Origin: Selaginella tamariscina
Taxonomy: Eukaryota; Streptophyta; Lycopodiopsida; Selaginellales; Selaginellaceae
Direction of reading: 5' to 3'
Assembly: GCA_003024785.1 (NCBI GenBank)
Contig: PUQB01000372.1
Coordinates: 93,708 to 157,707 of the forward strand
Length of the DNA stretch: 64,000 nucleotides
Part shown: positions 24,104 to 35,156 of the stretch, piece after piece
Layout of the letters: each line of letters opens with the position of its first letter
Position numbering within the stretch: the first letter of the stretch is position 1
Notes under the pieces: generated by a model
Told to the model about the DNA's origin: nothing
Database searches by the model: none
The model's input: the letters and a program-made list of their open reading frames with translations, nothing else
Translations under genes and position numbers: made by a program

Positions 24104-25108
24104 TGACCATATTTACAACCTTTTCCTCTCACCTTAAGCCAATTAGGTAAAGGGCCAATTGGTGTTTATGAGAGGGCCCCTGGTCATGATGACCCAGTTA
24201 CGCTTAGGTCTTTTTGCCCACATATCCCACAAATCCCACAATCTTTACCCAAGTAGTCAACCCATCAAGTTAGAACTATGACACTCTCCACCCATTTGAG
24301 AAAGTGGATGCCCAATTAGTGTTTATGAGAAAGTGGATGCCCAATTAGTGTTTATGAGAAAGTGGATGCCCAATTGGTGTTTATGAGAGGGCCCTTGGTC
24401 ATGATGACCCAGTTATGCTTGGGTCTTTTTGCCCACATATGCCACAATTTACCCAAGTAATCAACCCTATGCTTAGGTCTTTTTGCCACATATGCTATAA
24501 TCTTTACCCAGGTAGTCAACCCACCAAATTAGAACTATGACACTCTCCACCCATTTAAGAAAGTGGATGCCCTCATTCACAGACTCAAGGGTGTTTCTAT
24601 GCCTTCCTCTAGAAGGTGTAGTCAAAGGCGGACCCAAAGACGCTACACTTGGCTGAACACATGTGATCAAAGGGTTTAGTTAGGCAAGAACAAGTGCGCC
24701 ACCAAATTAGAACTATGACATTCTCCACCCATTTGAGAAAGTGGATGCCCTCATTCACATACTCAAGGGTTGCTAGTATGCCTTCCTCTAGAAGGTGTAG
24801 TTAGAGGCGGACCCAAAGATGCTACGCTTGGCTAAACACATGTGATCAAGGGGTTTAGTTAGGCAAGAACAAGTGTGCCAACCTTAGTGGCGTGAGCTTT
24901 ACTCAAAGTTCATCCCTGATGAAAATTGAACTCGGGACCGCTCCGATACCAAATGTCACAACCTTTCTTTCTCCCCTTAAGCCAATTAGGCCAATTGGTG
25001 TTTATGATAGGGCCTTTGGTCTTGATGACCCAGTTACGCTTGGGTCTTTTTGCCCACATCTCACAATCTTTACCCAGGTAATCAACCAACCATGTTAAAA
25101 CTATGACA
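24104..25108 (-). mobile_element. TRIM-like short LTR element
   Basis: Direct repeats at 24104-24283 and 24954-25108 share the ends ACAACCTTT...CTATGACA. On the minus strand the repeat at 25108-24954 is followed directly by TTTGGTATCGGAGCGG, a primer-binding site like that of the 52-57 kb element. The roughly 670-base interior has no coding capacity. It consists of repeats: a 177-base unit in tandem (about 24520-24700 and 24702-24880), and 35-base units with AAGTGGATGCCCAATTAGTG near 24290-24380. I saw no matching target-site duplication. Confidence 0.6.
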
Positions 25109-25269
25109 CTGTGAGAGGCATTATTTCTTCAGTAATATCACCATATGTTATTGGTCTTCCATCAGCAATCATCAACTCAATCGGATCAGAACATAAATGA
25201 AGTTTCAGATTATGTTGTTGGATAAGAAGTAGTCAATCAAGTTACTAGTTGCAACTATTAAGTAGAATA

Positions 25270-26042
25270 TTACGTTAACTTGAATATCATCAAGATGTCG
25301 AGATAGTAATTAAAATGAAGAAAGGGCTTGCTAGTGTTCGTTGCCAGAATCACAAGTAAAAACTGTAATCGAGGGTAGTGGTCCAATTGGAATGCTCTTA
25401 TTCGAACTAGACCTCCTAGTTTTTTTGACTCGACTGAGGGATCATCCACCTTAGCTTGAATTCTTTGTTGATTTGGGCACCTAGCAATTCGGTGTCTGTT
25501 CTTACCACAATATAACAAAAGTTTGATTGAAGATGTTGTTGTCGCTCGAGTTGTGTTAGTGACCCTCATGGTCGAAGAACATCCACTTGGCATTGTTTCA
25601 ACGTCAGAAGATAAAGTGGCCGATGACTCTTACATTATTAAAGTTGGAGTACGAAATACTTGTCGAGAATGTTTCTCTTGACATCACTCAGAAAGTTGAT
25701 TGGCACATCGAATTGCCTAAGCAATAGCTCTATCTAGAGAATTTGGTCTTCGAGAGTGAGCAAGAGATCCTTGACATTGTCATGAAAACCTTCCCTGAAC
25801 TGATCATGAAATCCCGATTGATGTGACATGAAAGTAAACATAATCAAAAGTATATTTGAATCTTGCACGGGAACCTTTGCCGTAGTTGTTAAAGCTTGGT
25901 TACCGTCATGCATTCACAGTCAAGATCATCAAAAGTAACTTCAAATGCTTGAAAAAACATAATATTCCATGATTTCACGAGTGGTGAGTCCTCAAGTAAG
26001 GTGCAAACCACTTCAAAGCTACATCGGTGAGGAGTGTGTTTA
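25270..26042 (-). pseudogene. gag (3' part) of the old sushi-like element
   Basis: Recognisable: ALKWFAPYLRTHHS at the break (26030), FREGFHDNVKDLLAHSRRPN with DRAIAQAIRCANQL (about 25700-25800), and a CCHC knuckle YCGKNRHRIARCP (25480-25520). Stops separate these. The amino-terminal part of the same gag lies at 32624-32830 beyond the chromovirus. Confidence 0.78.
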
Positions 26043-26927
26043 TGTCATAGTTTTTACTATGACTTGACTCTTTAGTGCACTTAGGTGTTTAGGGGTAGTC
26101 CGGCCGGTTGTCACTAGGTACCTCGAGAAACTCTAGACGAAGGTAGTACTTACCTTCTAGAAAACTCTCCCTCGGTTTGACGTTCCAAAGTAGGTTTCTG
26201 TTAAAAGTATAGCTTGTCAAAAAGGGTTAGGGACACCCCTAGGGTTGACCTAACCCTAGGGTTGCCCTAACCCCACGCCCTAAAACCCCCCCTAGGGTTA
26301 GGTTTAGGGTTAAGTTAGGACGACTCATTTTCTCTAAAGGCTGGCATTTCTGCCAGCCCACTTACTCACTTAGGAAAACAGGAGAGGGGGGTCCGTCACA
26401 TAAATAAGGTAGAGTATATGTAGTGAAGCTTCTTGGGTTTAAAAAAGAGCTCGTTAATGCAAGCTAAGCTTGTGTCGTTAAGCGCAACCCTCTGTTGTCC
26501 ACCTTAACTTCCACACGATAGGGTACGTCCCACCTTTGGTTAGACTATCCTTATTATTGGCAGATCACGCCTTTGGGACGGGGGTACGTTACTTCCAAGG
26601 GGTTAGTCCAATTCCTTGGCCCGAAAACCTACTTGCACGCTCAAAGGCATTGCCTGAGTTCACGTTCTGCAAAACTAATGGTTGAGGCCTTGCTCAGCCG
26701 CCTCAACCACGCCAAGCTAGGAACGATACCTATAACTCGGCTAGTCCGTGTGTCCTGATTCACAATGTGAGCCTCGTCATGGACTTGGTCAGCTAGGGGC
26801 TTAAGTCCTAAGGGTTGGGTTCCTAATATGAGTTTACTTTACCAAATTCTGTGGGGTTTCCAAAGAGGGGATTCCAAGGTTGGCACCTAACAAGTCGCCT
26901 TTGTGGCACCAAGTAAAAACTCTGACA
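26043..26927 (+). repeat. 5' LTR of the chromovirus
   Basis: 885 bases. Compared with the 3' LTR it lacks about 75 bases after the first 30 and differs by scattered substitutions. It contains clustered CCCTAA/TTAGGG-like words at 26222-26320. Confidence 0.93.
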
Positions 26928-27255
26928 ATTGGTATCAGAGCAAGTTCTTACGGTCAGTAGGACTGCCTTAAGTCATAGGGTGTTTCAGTGTTTTAGATAA
27001 CTCTAAATCTTGATATACTCTATTACTTTCGGTTGACATGTCTGTATTCTGGCACAGAGAGTTTGATCTTGTGAGTTTGTCAAACTTGAAGACACTTGCT
27101 CAGTGAGTTGGCGTGAGATTCTAGGTATGTTTCGAAAGTCTTATGTTTAGTTCAAGCTGATGTGTGTGGTGTTACAACCTGTTGTAGGGTGTTTCCAACT
27201 TTACATTGGGAATTTCAAGCATATTCTCTAAGTGTTGAAACTAGGGTTCAATACG

Positions 27256-27960
27256 ATGAGCAAAAGAAAGCAACCAGAGCCTGAGGCAGAAGGGCTGTTG
27301 CAGAGGCTCAAAATGAGGAGATGGATGAGGCTGATCTAGGTCAACCCCTAGAGTTAGACAATGACCTGGTTGGCGAGAAATAATGATGGATGCCCTGAAC
27401 GAACTTCGAGGGATGTTTTTGGGTTGAACAACCGAATTGATAATGTTGCCGTTCAGATTCCAACGAATACTGTAGTGCCAAATGTTTCGCAACTAGACAC
27501 ACGAAAAAAGAAAAAGAAGCATGACTCAGAGTCAGGTTCCTCTGAATCAGATTCTTTGACGAAAGTAGGTGGTAGAGGTCCAGTAAATTCAAACCGGTAA
27601 AGCCTTCAGATTTCATGGGTTCAAAGGATTACAAGGTTTTGGATGACTGGTTATATGATATGAAAAGCTTTTTGAGGTTGCTTCCATGAGAGATAGAAAA
27701 GGTTGCATGTGCCAAGCAGTTTCTTAAAGGAGAAGCGTTACCACCACCTCAGTAGGCCAAGGCTCAACTCCGAAGTCTGCTCCCTTGCAATCCACATGCG
27801 GGTCGTACATGTCACAATTGTAACAAACCTAATCATTTCGCTAAAGAATGTTGGGCACCCTCACAACAATCGGGTCATTCAAGGCAATGGTACAAGAGGA
27901 AGTTGCTGAACCAGAAACACTTGAAGATCTAGAAAATGAGTCAGAAGAGGTAATGTGTGC
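27256..27960 (+). pseudogene. gag of the chromovirus, broken
   Basis: The start is probably ATG 27256 (MSKRKQ), with a frame change within 30 codons. At 27811-27860 a perfect zinc knuckle reads CHNCNKPNHFAKECWAP (CX2CX4HX4C). The capsid part is short compared with functional relatives and interrupted near 27690, so an internal deletion is likely. Confidence 0.8.
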
Positions 27961-28326
27961 CAGACACAACCTGCCTTATTTGCTATTCAAGACAAAATTG
28001 ACTCTTTGCTATATTTGATAGGAAGGATACGAGGAGACCGAGTCCGAATGATATCGATATTAGAGCAACATATAACTTCATATCAACTAGTTTAGCTCGT
28101 TGATTGAATTTGAATGTAATAAATATGTGTGAAATAAAAATCAATTTTGGCAAAGGTTCTCAAAATAAATAATATAGCAAGGGTAATTCCTGTCCAAATC
28201 AAAGGTTGAAAGCTAAGCTAGACTTAGTTATCTTGAATATGATGGGGTTTGACTTTGTTTTGGGTATAGAATGGTTCCATAAACATGTAATTGAAATGAG
28301 GGGTTCCGGAGATAATTAAATCATGC

Positions 28327-29240
28327 TTGCAGCTGATAAATACTCAGTTGCGTAAGGTGGTTAGACAACGAGAATGTGTATTTCTTGCAATGGTTTTGGA
28401 TACTGGTGAAGTCAAAATAGGAGATGGTCAAGAATCTGTTCCTAAACCTATTTTGGAAGTCTTGAACATGTTTAAGGATGTGTTGCTAAAGACTTGCCGC
28501 CCAGTTACCTCCACGTCGAGCTGTGGACCACAGGATAGAGATTTTGCCAGGTTCGTCTCCACCGGCAAGAGCCCCATATCGGTTGAATCCTCAAGAGTTA
28601 GTAGAATTGAAGAGACAGCTGACAGAATTGATTGGTCGAGGACACATTCGACCTAGTCGATGCCGTATGGTGCACCTATCTTGTTTGTAATGAAAAAGGA
28701 TGGTACGATGCGAATGTGTGTGGACTATCGAGCACTGAACGATAACTATCAAAAATAAGTATCCTCTTCCACGAGTGGACGACTTATTTGATAGGCTATC
28801 AAAGCAAAGTATTTTCAAGAATAGACTTGAGGTCTGGGTACCATCAGATTCGGGTAGCAGAGAATGACATTGAGAAGACCGCTTTTCGAACGCGTTATGG
28901 ATCATTTGAGTTTCTAGTCTTGCCATTCGGGTTGTGCAATGCTCCAGCAACTTTTTGCACAATGATGGATGATGTGTTTAGAGACTATCTAGACGAGTTC
29001 GTGTGGTGTATATTGATGACATTCTGATTTTCAGTTCGACAATTGAGGAACATGTGGAACACTTAGAAAAAGTGTTTCAGAGGTTGAGAGAGAACCAGTT
29101 GTATGCTAAAGAAAGCAAGTGCGCATTTGGTCAAACCAAGATAGATTTCTTGGGACACTTGATCTCAGGTGGGGAGGTTGCCATGGACCCAAAGAAAATT
29201 CAAGCTATTACAGTGGATGACTTTAAAAGATGTGCATGAA
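28327..29240 (+). pseudogene. reverse transcriptase of the chromovirus
   Basis: Domains in order: [17 protein letters not shown] (28690), [20 protein letters not shown] (28810), [17 protein letters not shown] (28905), catalytic [11 protein letters not shown] (29003) and KCAFGQTKIDFLGHLI (29115). Two frame changes occur, near 28755 and 28995, the latter just before the YIDD box. Catalytic residues are intact. Confidence 0.92.
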
Positions 29241-29830
29241 GTTAGATCATTTCTTGGTCTGACAGGGTATTACCGAAGATTCATAAAGGGTTACTCGGAA
29301 ATAGCGGCCCCATTGACAGATCTTACGAAGAACATTCCATGGCATTGGACTCCAGAGTGCCAACGTGCATTCGTCAAACTCAAAGAGGCTATCTCTTCTG
29401 AGCCAGTTTTGCAGTTGCCCATCTTTGAAGATTTTGAAGTAGAATGTGACGCTTCCGACTTTGCAATTGGTGGTGTATTGCAACAAAAGGACATCCAGTG
29501 TCCTTTTTCTCGAAAAGTTAGATGCCGCAAACTCGATGGCCTACTCACGAAAAGGAGATGTATGCTATTGTTGCTTCCTTGGAGTATTGGCGTCATTATC
29601 TTCCAAGTCATGGCACTGTGGTTTGGACAGATAGTGTAACTCTAAGGTATTTTGAAACGCAGCCGAAGCTATCGCCAAAGTATGCTAGATGGCAGCAGAA
29701 GTTGGCACGATTTCAGCCTGAAATCAGACATAAAGCGGGAAAGGACAATGTGGTAGCTGATGCACTCAGTAGGAAAGGGTCATCTTCGTATTATGTCAGC
29801 ACCCGTGTCAACTTTGGTGGATGAATTTGT
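29240..29830 (+). pseudogene. RNase H of the chromovirus
   Basis: Begins with EVRSFLGLTGYYRRFIKGYS and continues to ECDASDFAIGGVLQQ. After a frame change it goes on with HEKEMYAIVASLEYWRHYL, then DSVTLRYFETQP, and ends in RHKAGKDNVVADALSRKG. The order and motifs are those of gypsy RNase H. Confidence 0.9.
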
Positions 29831-29950
29831 GACGGCGTATCCTCAGGACAAGTTTGCTAAGGAAGGCTTTGAGCCTGGTGGCAAAGAGGAAACAAGTTCA
29901 TCAATTACGAAGAGATGGTAATATTCCAGCAGGAATAGAAAGTCGAATGG

Positions 29951-30990
29951 ATGCACTCAAACAGGCCATTTTGCGTACGAGATGGAGTTCTTTATTATAA
30001 AGAAAAGAGACTCTATGTTCCAGAAGGGACATGGAGGGAGAGGCTGTTAAGAGAGCATCACGACGTTCCTTTGGCAGGACATGGTGGAAGGCATAAGACG
30101 TTGGCTTTGTTGAAACAGGGATTCTATTGGCCGGGTATGATAGACGATGTTGCCAAGTATGTCAAGACATGCCCCACATGTCAACAAGTGAAAAGCCGAT
30201 CGCAAAAACGAGCTGGGAAGTTGCAGTGTATACCGATTCCAGAGCGGCCATTTCAAAGTGTTACTTTGGACTTTATCATGGGATTGCCAAAATCTTGTGG
30301 TTTTAATGCGCTCATGGTGGTAGTCGATCGGTTTTCAAAGGTTGCTCATTTCATTCCAACTGTAGAGACAGTGAATGCAATGCAGCAAAGTTGTTCTTCC
30401 ACGAAGTCATAAGAGTGCGCGGCTACCGGAAACGATGATCTCAGATCGGGATCCTCGATTTACGGGAAGTTTTGGGGAACATTGTTTAAGCAGTTTGGTA
30501 CGATGCTGAAGTTCAGTACATACCATCCGCAAACGATGGTCAAACGGAGAGGGTGAACCGACAAGTCGAGGACTATCTCAGATGCTATGTTCAAGGTGAT
30601 CAACTTGATTGGGCTGAACACTTGATATGGCTGAGATATGTTACAATAACTCGACACACACTGCAATCGGATGTAGCCCGATGGAAGTGTTAACTGGGAA
30701 TAAGGGTGGTATTCCTCAGAGTATGGTGTTACCGAAAGACGATAGCAATCGAGTTCCATCTGTAGCAGAGTTCACGGACAATTGTATCGAACATGGGAAG
30801 CTGCTCGTCAAGCGATGGCTGCAGCACAGGAAAGGTATCGTCAGCAGTACGATAAACATCGGATGTAGAGTATCAGGTTGGGGATATGGTATTGTTGAGT
30901 ACCAAAAACCTGAAGGTTCCAACGACTCTTTCGAGGAAGTTTCTATCGCACTACATAGGTCCATACAAGGTGGTGAAGCAAGTAGGGAAA
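29951..30990 (+). pseudogene. integrase of the chromovirus
   Basis: The zinc-binding domain is complete: LREHHDVPLAGHGGRHKTL and CPTCQQVK (30050-30190). The core shows TLDFIMGLPKS and MVVVDRFSKVAHFIPT with the first Asp, ISDRDPRF with the second (near 30440, another frame), and VNRQVEDYLRCY with the Glu region (30555). It continues with LPPELGTIHNVFHVNLLEPF (about 31003-31065). At least three frame changes. Confidence 0.9.
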
Positions 30991-31145
30991 GTGGCTTATG
31001 AGTTAGATCTTCCTCCGGAGTTGGGAACAATACACAATGTGTTTCATGTCAATTTACTCGAGCCATTCCACAAGGATGAGAAACATCCGCAGAGATATGA
31101 AAACTTACGTCCGCTTCCTGAGCTGCGGAATAAAGGAGTTCGAAG

Positions 31146-31340
31146 TTGAGTCGATTGGATGCAAAGGATATTAAACGCCGAGGGACGCGAAAACGTAAAC
31201 GAGAATATCTTGTTAAGTGGAAGGGTTACCCGGCATGCGAGTCGACATGGGAACCATTGGATAATCTACAGAACGCGATGGAGATAGTGAAGGAGTTTGA
31301 GGCAAGGTCTCAAACTGTTAGTAATGATGATGAGAAATAA
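31146..31340 (+). pseudogene. chromodomain at the end of the chromovirus polyprotein
   Basis: The frame reads KRRGTRKRKREYLVKWKGYP followed by ESTWEPLDNL, the signature of a chromodomain (aromatic positions Y, W, W). These domains bind modified histones and direct integration into heterochromatin in chromoviruses. It is separated by one stop from the integrase segment just upstream and ends at TAA 31340. Confidence 0.93.
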
Positions 31341-31366
31341 AGTGAAGTTATTTCTTATTAACCTAG

Positions 31367-31446
31367 GGGCCGACAACAACCTTAACTAGAGGCCTCCAAT
31401 ATAAATTCTAGTTAACTAAAGAAATTAACTAACTTGTTGTTGTCGG
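31367..31446 (+). other. inverted repeat in the chromovirus 3' untranslated region
   Basis: CCGACAACAA near 31369 pairs with TTGTTGTTGTCGG near 31434. Inside, TTCTAGTTAACTAAAG can pair partly with CTTAACTAGAGG. It could form a stem of more than 12 bp in the RNA between the chromodomain and the purine tract. Confidence 0.6.
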
Positions 31447-31704
31447 GTGACAGACTTTGCAGACGTGCAAAAGGTCTCCAAGTGACTTCTTGTCGCAGGT
31501 GGTGCCTCCGAGCTGAGTTGTTGTCAGTGAACGACGGTTCTGAAGTACTTGGCTTCGCGTAATGCAAGGGGGTAATAAAACTTGTGAACTTTTGGCTGAC
31601 TCCGCATAGAGTGATTAGTTAGTTTTCAGTTAATTTTTCCTAACCTATCTAGTCTTGGAGTTAGACGTCAACGAGGACGTTGACATTTTCAAAGGCGGGG
31701 AGTG

Positions 31705-32618
31705 TGTCATAGTTTTTACTATGACTCGACCCTTTACTTTGGGGTTTGACTGTTGTTACCTACCGAGTTGTGTGAACCCTAGTTGTAGTGAGAAACAGCC
31801 CCTTAGTGCACTTAGGTGTTTAGGGGTAGTCCGGCCGGCTAACTCTAGGCGAAGGTAGTACTTACCCTCTAGAAAACTCTCCCCCGTTTGACGTTCGTAG
31901 GTTTTCCGTTAAATATAGCTTGTCAAAAAGGGTTAGGGACACCCCTAGGGTTGACCTAACCCTAGGGTTGCCCTAACCCCACGCCCTAATACCCCCCCTA
32001 GGGGTTAGGTTTAGGGTTAGGACAACCATTTTCTCTAAGGGCTGGCATTTCCGTGCCAGCCCACTTACTCATTTAGGTAAACAGGGGGGGGGGGGGGTCA
32101 CATAAATAAGGTAGAGTATATGTAGTGAGGCTTCCTGGGTTCAAAAGAGAGCTCGTTAACCTCCTACCGGTGCAAGCTAAGCTTGTGTTCAAGGTGCAAC
32201 CCTTGTTGTGCCGCCCAAACTTCCACACGACAGGGGTCCCACCCTAGGGTTAGACTATCCTTATCGTTGGCAGGATCTTGCCTTTGAGATGGGGACGTCA
32301 CTTCCAAGGAGTTAGCCAATTCCTTGGTCCGAAAACCTGCTCGCAAGCTCAAAGGCATTGCCCGAGTTCACGTTCCGCAGAACTAGTGGTTGAGGCCTTG
32401 CTCCGGCCGCCTCAACCAAGCCAAGCTAGGAACGATACCTATAGTCAGCTAGTCGCGTGTCCTGATTACAAGGTGAGCCTCGTTCGTGGACTTGGTCAGC
32501 TAGGGGCTTAAGTTTAAGGGTTGGGTTCCTAATATGAGTTACTTTACCAGATTCCATGGGGTTTCCAGAGAGGGGATTCCAGGGTTGGCACCTGGCAAGT
32601 CGTGTAAAAACTCTGACA
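31705..32618 (+). repeat. 3' LTR of the chromovirus
   Basis: 914 bases. It carries the same telomere-like words (31922-32020) as the 5' LTR and a G run of about 14 at 32083-32097 that is only about 6 long in the partner. Confidence 0.93.
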
Positions 32619-32623
32619 GTTTA

Positions 32624-32830
32624 CAAGACCCACTTGTGTTGTAGCCATAGGGTACCGGTGCGGGTGTAAACAAAAGACCATTTGAACTTGACTCATAAAA
32701 CCCCAAAATTGTGACCTTAATCCATCAAACTTGGTTGGTAAGCTGATGAAACCCATGATGAGGATGACTATTACTATAGATCCTGTTGTAGTTGTTGATT
32801 TTCAAGCTACGCAAGGAGTTCGGCATCAAT
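32624..32830 (-). pseudogene. gag amino-terminal part of the old sushi-like element
   Basis: On the minus strand the frame reads TKFDGLRSQFWGF and VQMVFCLHPHRYPMATTQVG, typical of the start of sushi-type gag. It reaches the chromovirus insertion point and resumes at 26038 with LLTDVALKWFAP. The two pieces fit with one copy of GTTTA, confirming nesting. Confidence 0.8.
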
Positions 32831-34984
32831 AAAAAAACATGTTAAGGAACTTGAAAACTCAAAATTAATGAATAAAGAAGTATTCCAGTTCAAACTATCA
32901 AGAACCAAGTTGAAAAAATAAAAAACAAACTAGATTACAAAAATCAAAACAAGACAAGAAGCTTAACTCTTAAACTAGCGTCCCTTTAATTTATGTATTT
33001 AAGTTTACTCCCTAAGCCCTGTATACACACATATCTTAACTTACGCAAGTATTTTATTATTAAATTTTATGCGGTTGAATCGAAATATTTAACTTTGATC
33101 ACGTTATCTAACGAAACCAAATTTGGATTTAGCTAATTTTAGTGATTTTGATTTATATCCTTATCCTTATCTGTATATGTGTGACCAAGTCAGATCATCA
33201 CAAATTTAACATGTCATAAATAAAAAGAAATATCAAAATTTATTGGTGATTAACCTGAGCATGAAATTATGTATCTTTCATGGGCTTTTCAAAAAGCTTA
33301 TTGAACTCAAATACAATTAATTTCTTTTGTTATAATTTTATGTATAACCAATAAAAATATCACTTAATTACCCCCAAAATGCCCATCAATTATACATTGA
33401 GTGTTCCCAATGAGAACCTTTGATATAAAAAATAGGGAGAAAAATAAATAGAGTTAATTAATAAATACTACGCTACAATACCATATGTTATATTATACTA
33501 CTATTATTATTATACACACACATACGTACACAAATATAGACCACTTTCATAATTCAGCCACCCTTTTATATTAATAATAATTAATTAAAACTTAATTAAT
33601 TGATAAATATTAAAAACCTGTAGTAAAAGAAAAAACTTATATATACCAAATGGTGTATATAGATGAAATGCATTAACTCTAGAGGTTTTAATTATATTCT
33701 TTAAATGCATATAAAATCATTAAAATAATTAATTTAATTAACTATGGGACCCAAATTATATAACATGTTTTATAAACTAGTTAAAGAGGTGATCAAATAC
33801 AAGGTAGTTCCTATGCTAAAGCCAAAGTGAGGGAATCACCTATAATCTTATCCTTAATATCTGACATATAAATGATGCACATGAACACACTCCTTAAATG
33901 TAAACTAAAGAAGGTACCATCTTTGTTAATGTGAATGTAATCTAGTATTTAGGACTCGTCAATTGTATAATATGCAATGAGAATGTGAACACATAAAGAT
34001 TGTCACGTTTCACGTGCTTCTTGTTTGTGGACATTGTAATTATGTTCAACTTCCATTTGTTATAAAGTACAAAAATCAATTATTATTTTTATATTCTTTA
34101 TTATTTCTTCAAAGGTTTTGATGTTCTCTCCATCCATGAACTAATCAATAAACTTTAAAGAAAGTAATCTTATAAATAATAATTTATTCAAGAAATGCAT
34201 ATATATAAGTATATATATATATATATATTTAAGTATGAAGGTGAGAAACCATGTAATACTTATAACACATTATAAGTATTACATGGTTTCTCACCTTCAT
34301 ACTTAATTGAAGTTCTTCAATAAAGAAATTAAACATAATCAAGACCTGAATGATTAATATGCAAGTAAATAGAGTTAGATGTGCATTTGATCAATGTAAC
34401 TTGTAAATAAAAGAAATATTAAAATGTATTGGTGATTCATACATGTGTATGTATAAGTAAGCATGTGTTTGTGTATGTACTTTTCATGACTCTTTCTGAA
34501 GAGTTCGTTGAATTTTAAATTATAATTAATTTATTTCTTTCTCCTAAAATATTAGGCATGATACAATTATAATACAAAATCACTTAATCGACCTATTACA
34601 GTGTCATATGTTATATAATATATATAATTAAGTAAAATGTGTTAATATTATTAATTACTTACTGTAAACATTAATTTAATGATTAAATAATAACTATATT
34701 AGATATCAACGTTATGTATTTAAATAGACTAACCATTGAGTCTCCTTTAGACCACAAAAGCTAGTAGTTCACCACGCAACCATCCCAAAGCAACTTGTTT
34801 AGAAAGAGAGAGTACATGTAATATAAGATTGTTTGAAATACATACACATATAGAAAGGTGACGTGTGTGTGGGCTTGTGTATATTTATATATAACTTAAC
34901 TTCATTATGCGGTATAAATAAATAAGCCATACCAAGGAGGTTCTGTATAACAAGAGGTTCATGTACGTTCACGCTATCACTGAC
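32831..34984. other. AT-rich intergenic spacer
   Basis: No gene seen. Short AT microsatellites lie at 34201-34228, directly before a perfect hairpin listed separately. Confidence 0.6.
34229..34306. repeat. perfect 37-bp inverted repeat with 4-base loop
   Basis: Arm 34229-34265 and arm 34270-34306 are exact reverse complements, with loop CACA. The arm starts TTAAGTATGAAGGTGAG and ends ATACTTATAA. A (TA)n tract abuts the left arm. It could be a recent foldback insertion or a small-RNA hairpin precursor. The sequence alone does not decide. Confidence 0.95.
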
Positions 34985-35156
34985 ATGGCACGCCATATGT
35001 TATGGCTTGAATGGTTTACAACTAACAAAAAAGAGTATACTATTATAATATGTATGCTTCTGCAGTGTATACTGACAAAGTATATTAATTATGGACTATA
35101 AATTTATTAATAGATTGTTACATGTATGCATATCTGTGCGATATTAATTATATTAG

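Larger units (their letters stand above)
21193..26042 (-). mobile_element. old sushi/Tcn1-like gypsy element (main part), degenerate
   Basis: On the minus strand the order is gag (26042-25270), reverse transcriptase (23330-22600), RNase H (22540-22200), integrase (22120-21590). The reverse transcriptase has FFVKKK and FSKIDL followed by a Gly-Ala-Tyr (usual plant gypsy: Gly-Tyr-His) and RPGDE, as in sushi/Tcn1 chromoviruses. Stops and frameshifts are everywhere. The 5' end of gag is separated by the chromovirus and continues at 32624. A TRIM-like unit occupies 24104-25108. No LTR of its own could be delimited. Confidence 0.75.
26043..32618 (+). mobile_element. chromovirus (Ty3/gypsy), 6.6 kb, structurally complete
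   Basis: LTRs at 26043-26927 and 31705-32618 begin TGTCATAG and end CTCTGACA. GTTTA flanks both sides (26038-26042 and 32619-32623). The primer-binding site TGGTATCAGAGC (26930) fits initiator tRNA-Met. A purine tract (AAAGGCGGGGAG) precedes the 3' LTR. The interior carries gag with a CCHC knuckle, protease trace, reverse transcriptase, RNase H, integrase and a C-terminal chromodomain. Frames are broken at several places. It is inserted in the gag of an older element. Confidence 0.95.

Noticed and set aside
26926..26945. GGTATCAGAGC words as tRNA gene parts
   Set aside because: They are retroelement primer-binding sites next to LTR ends (26930, 46617-46629); no tRNA cloverleaf surrounds them.
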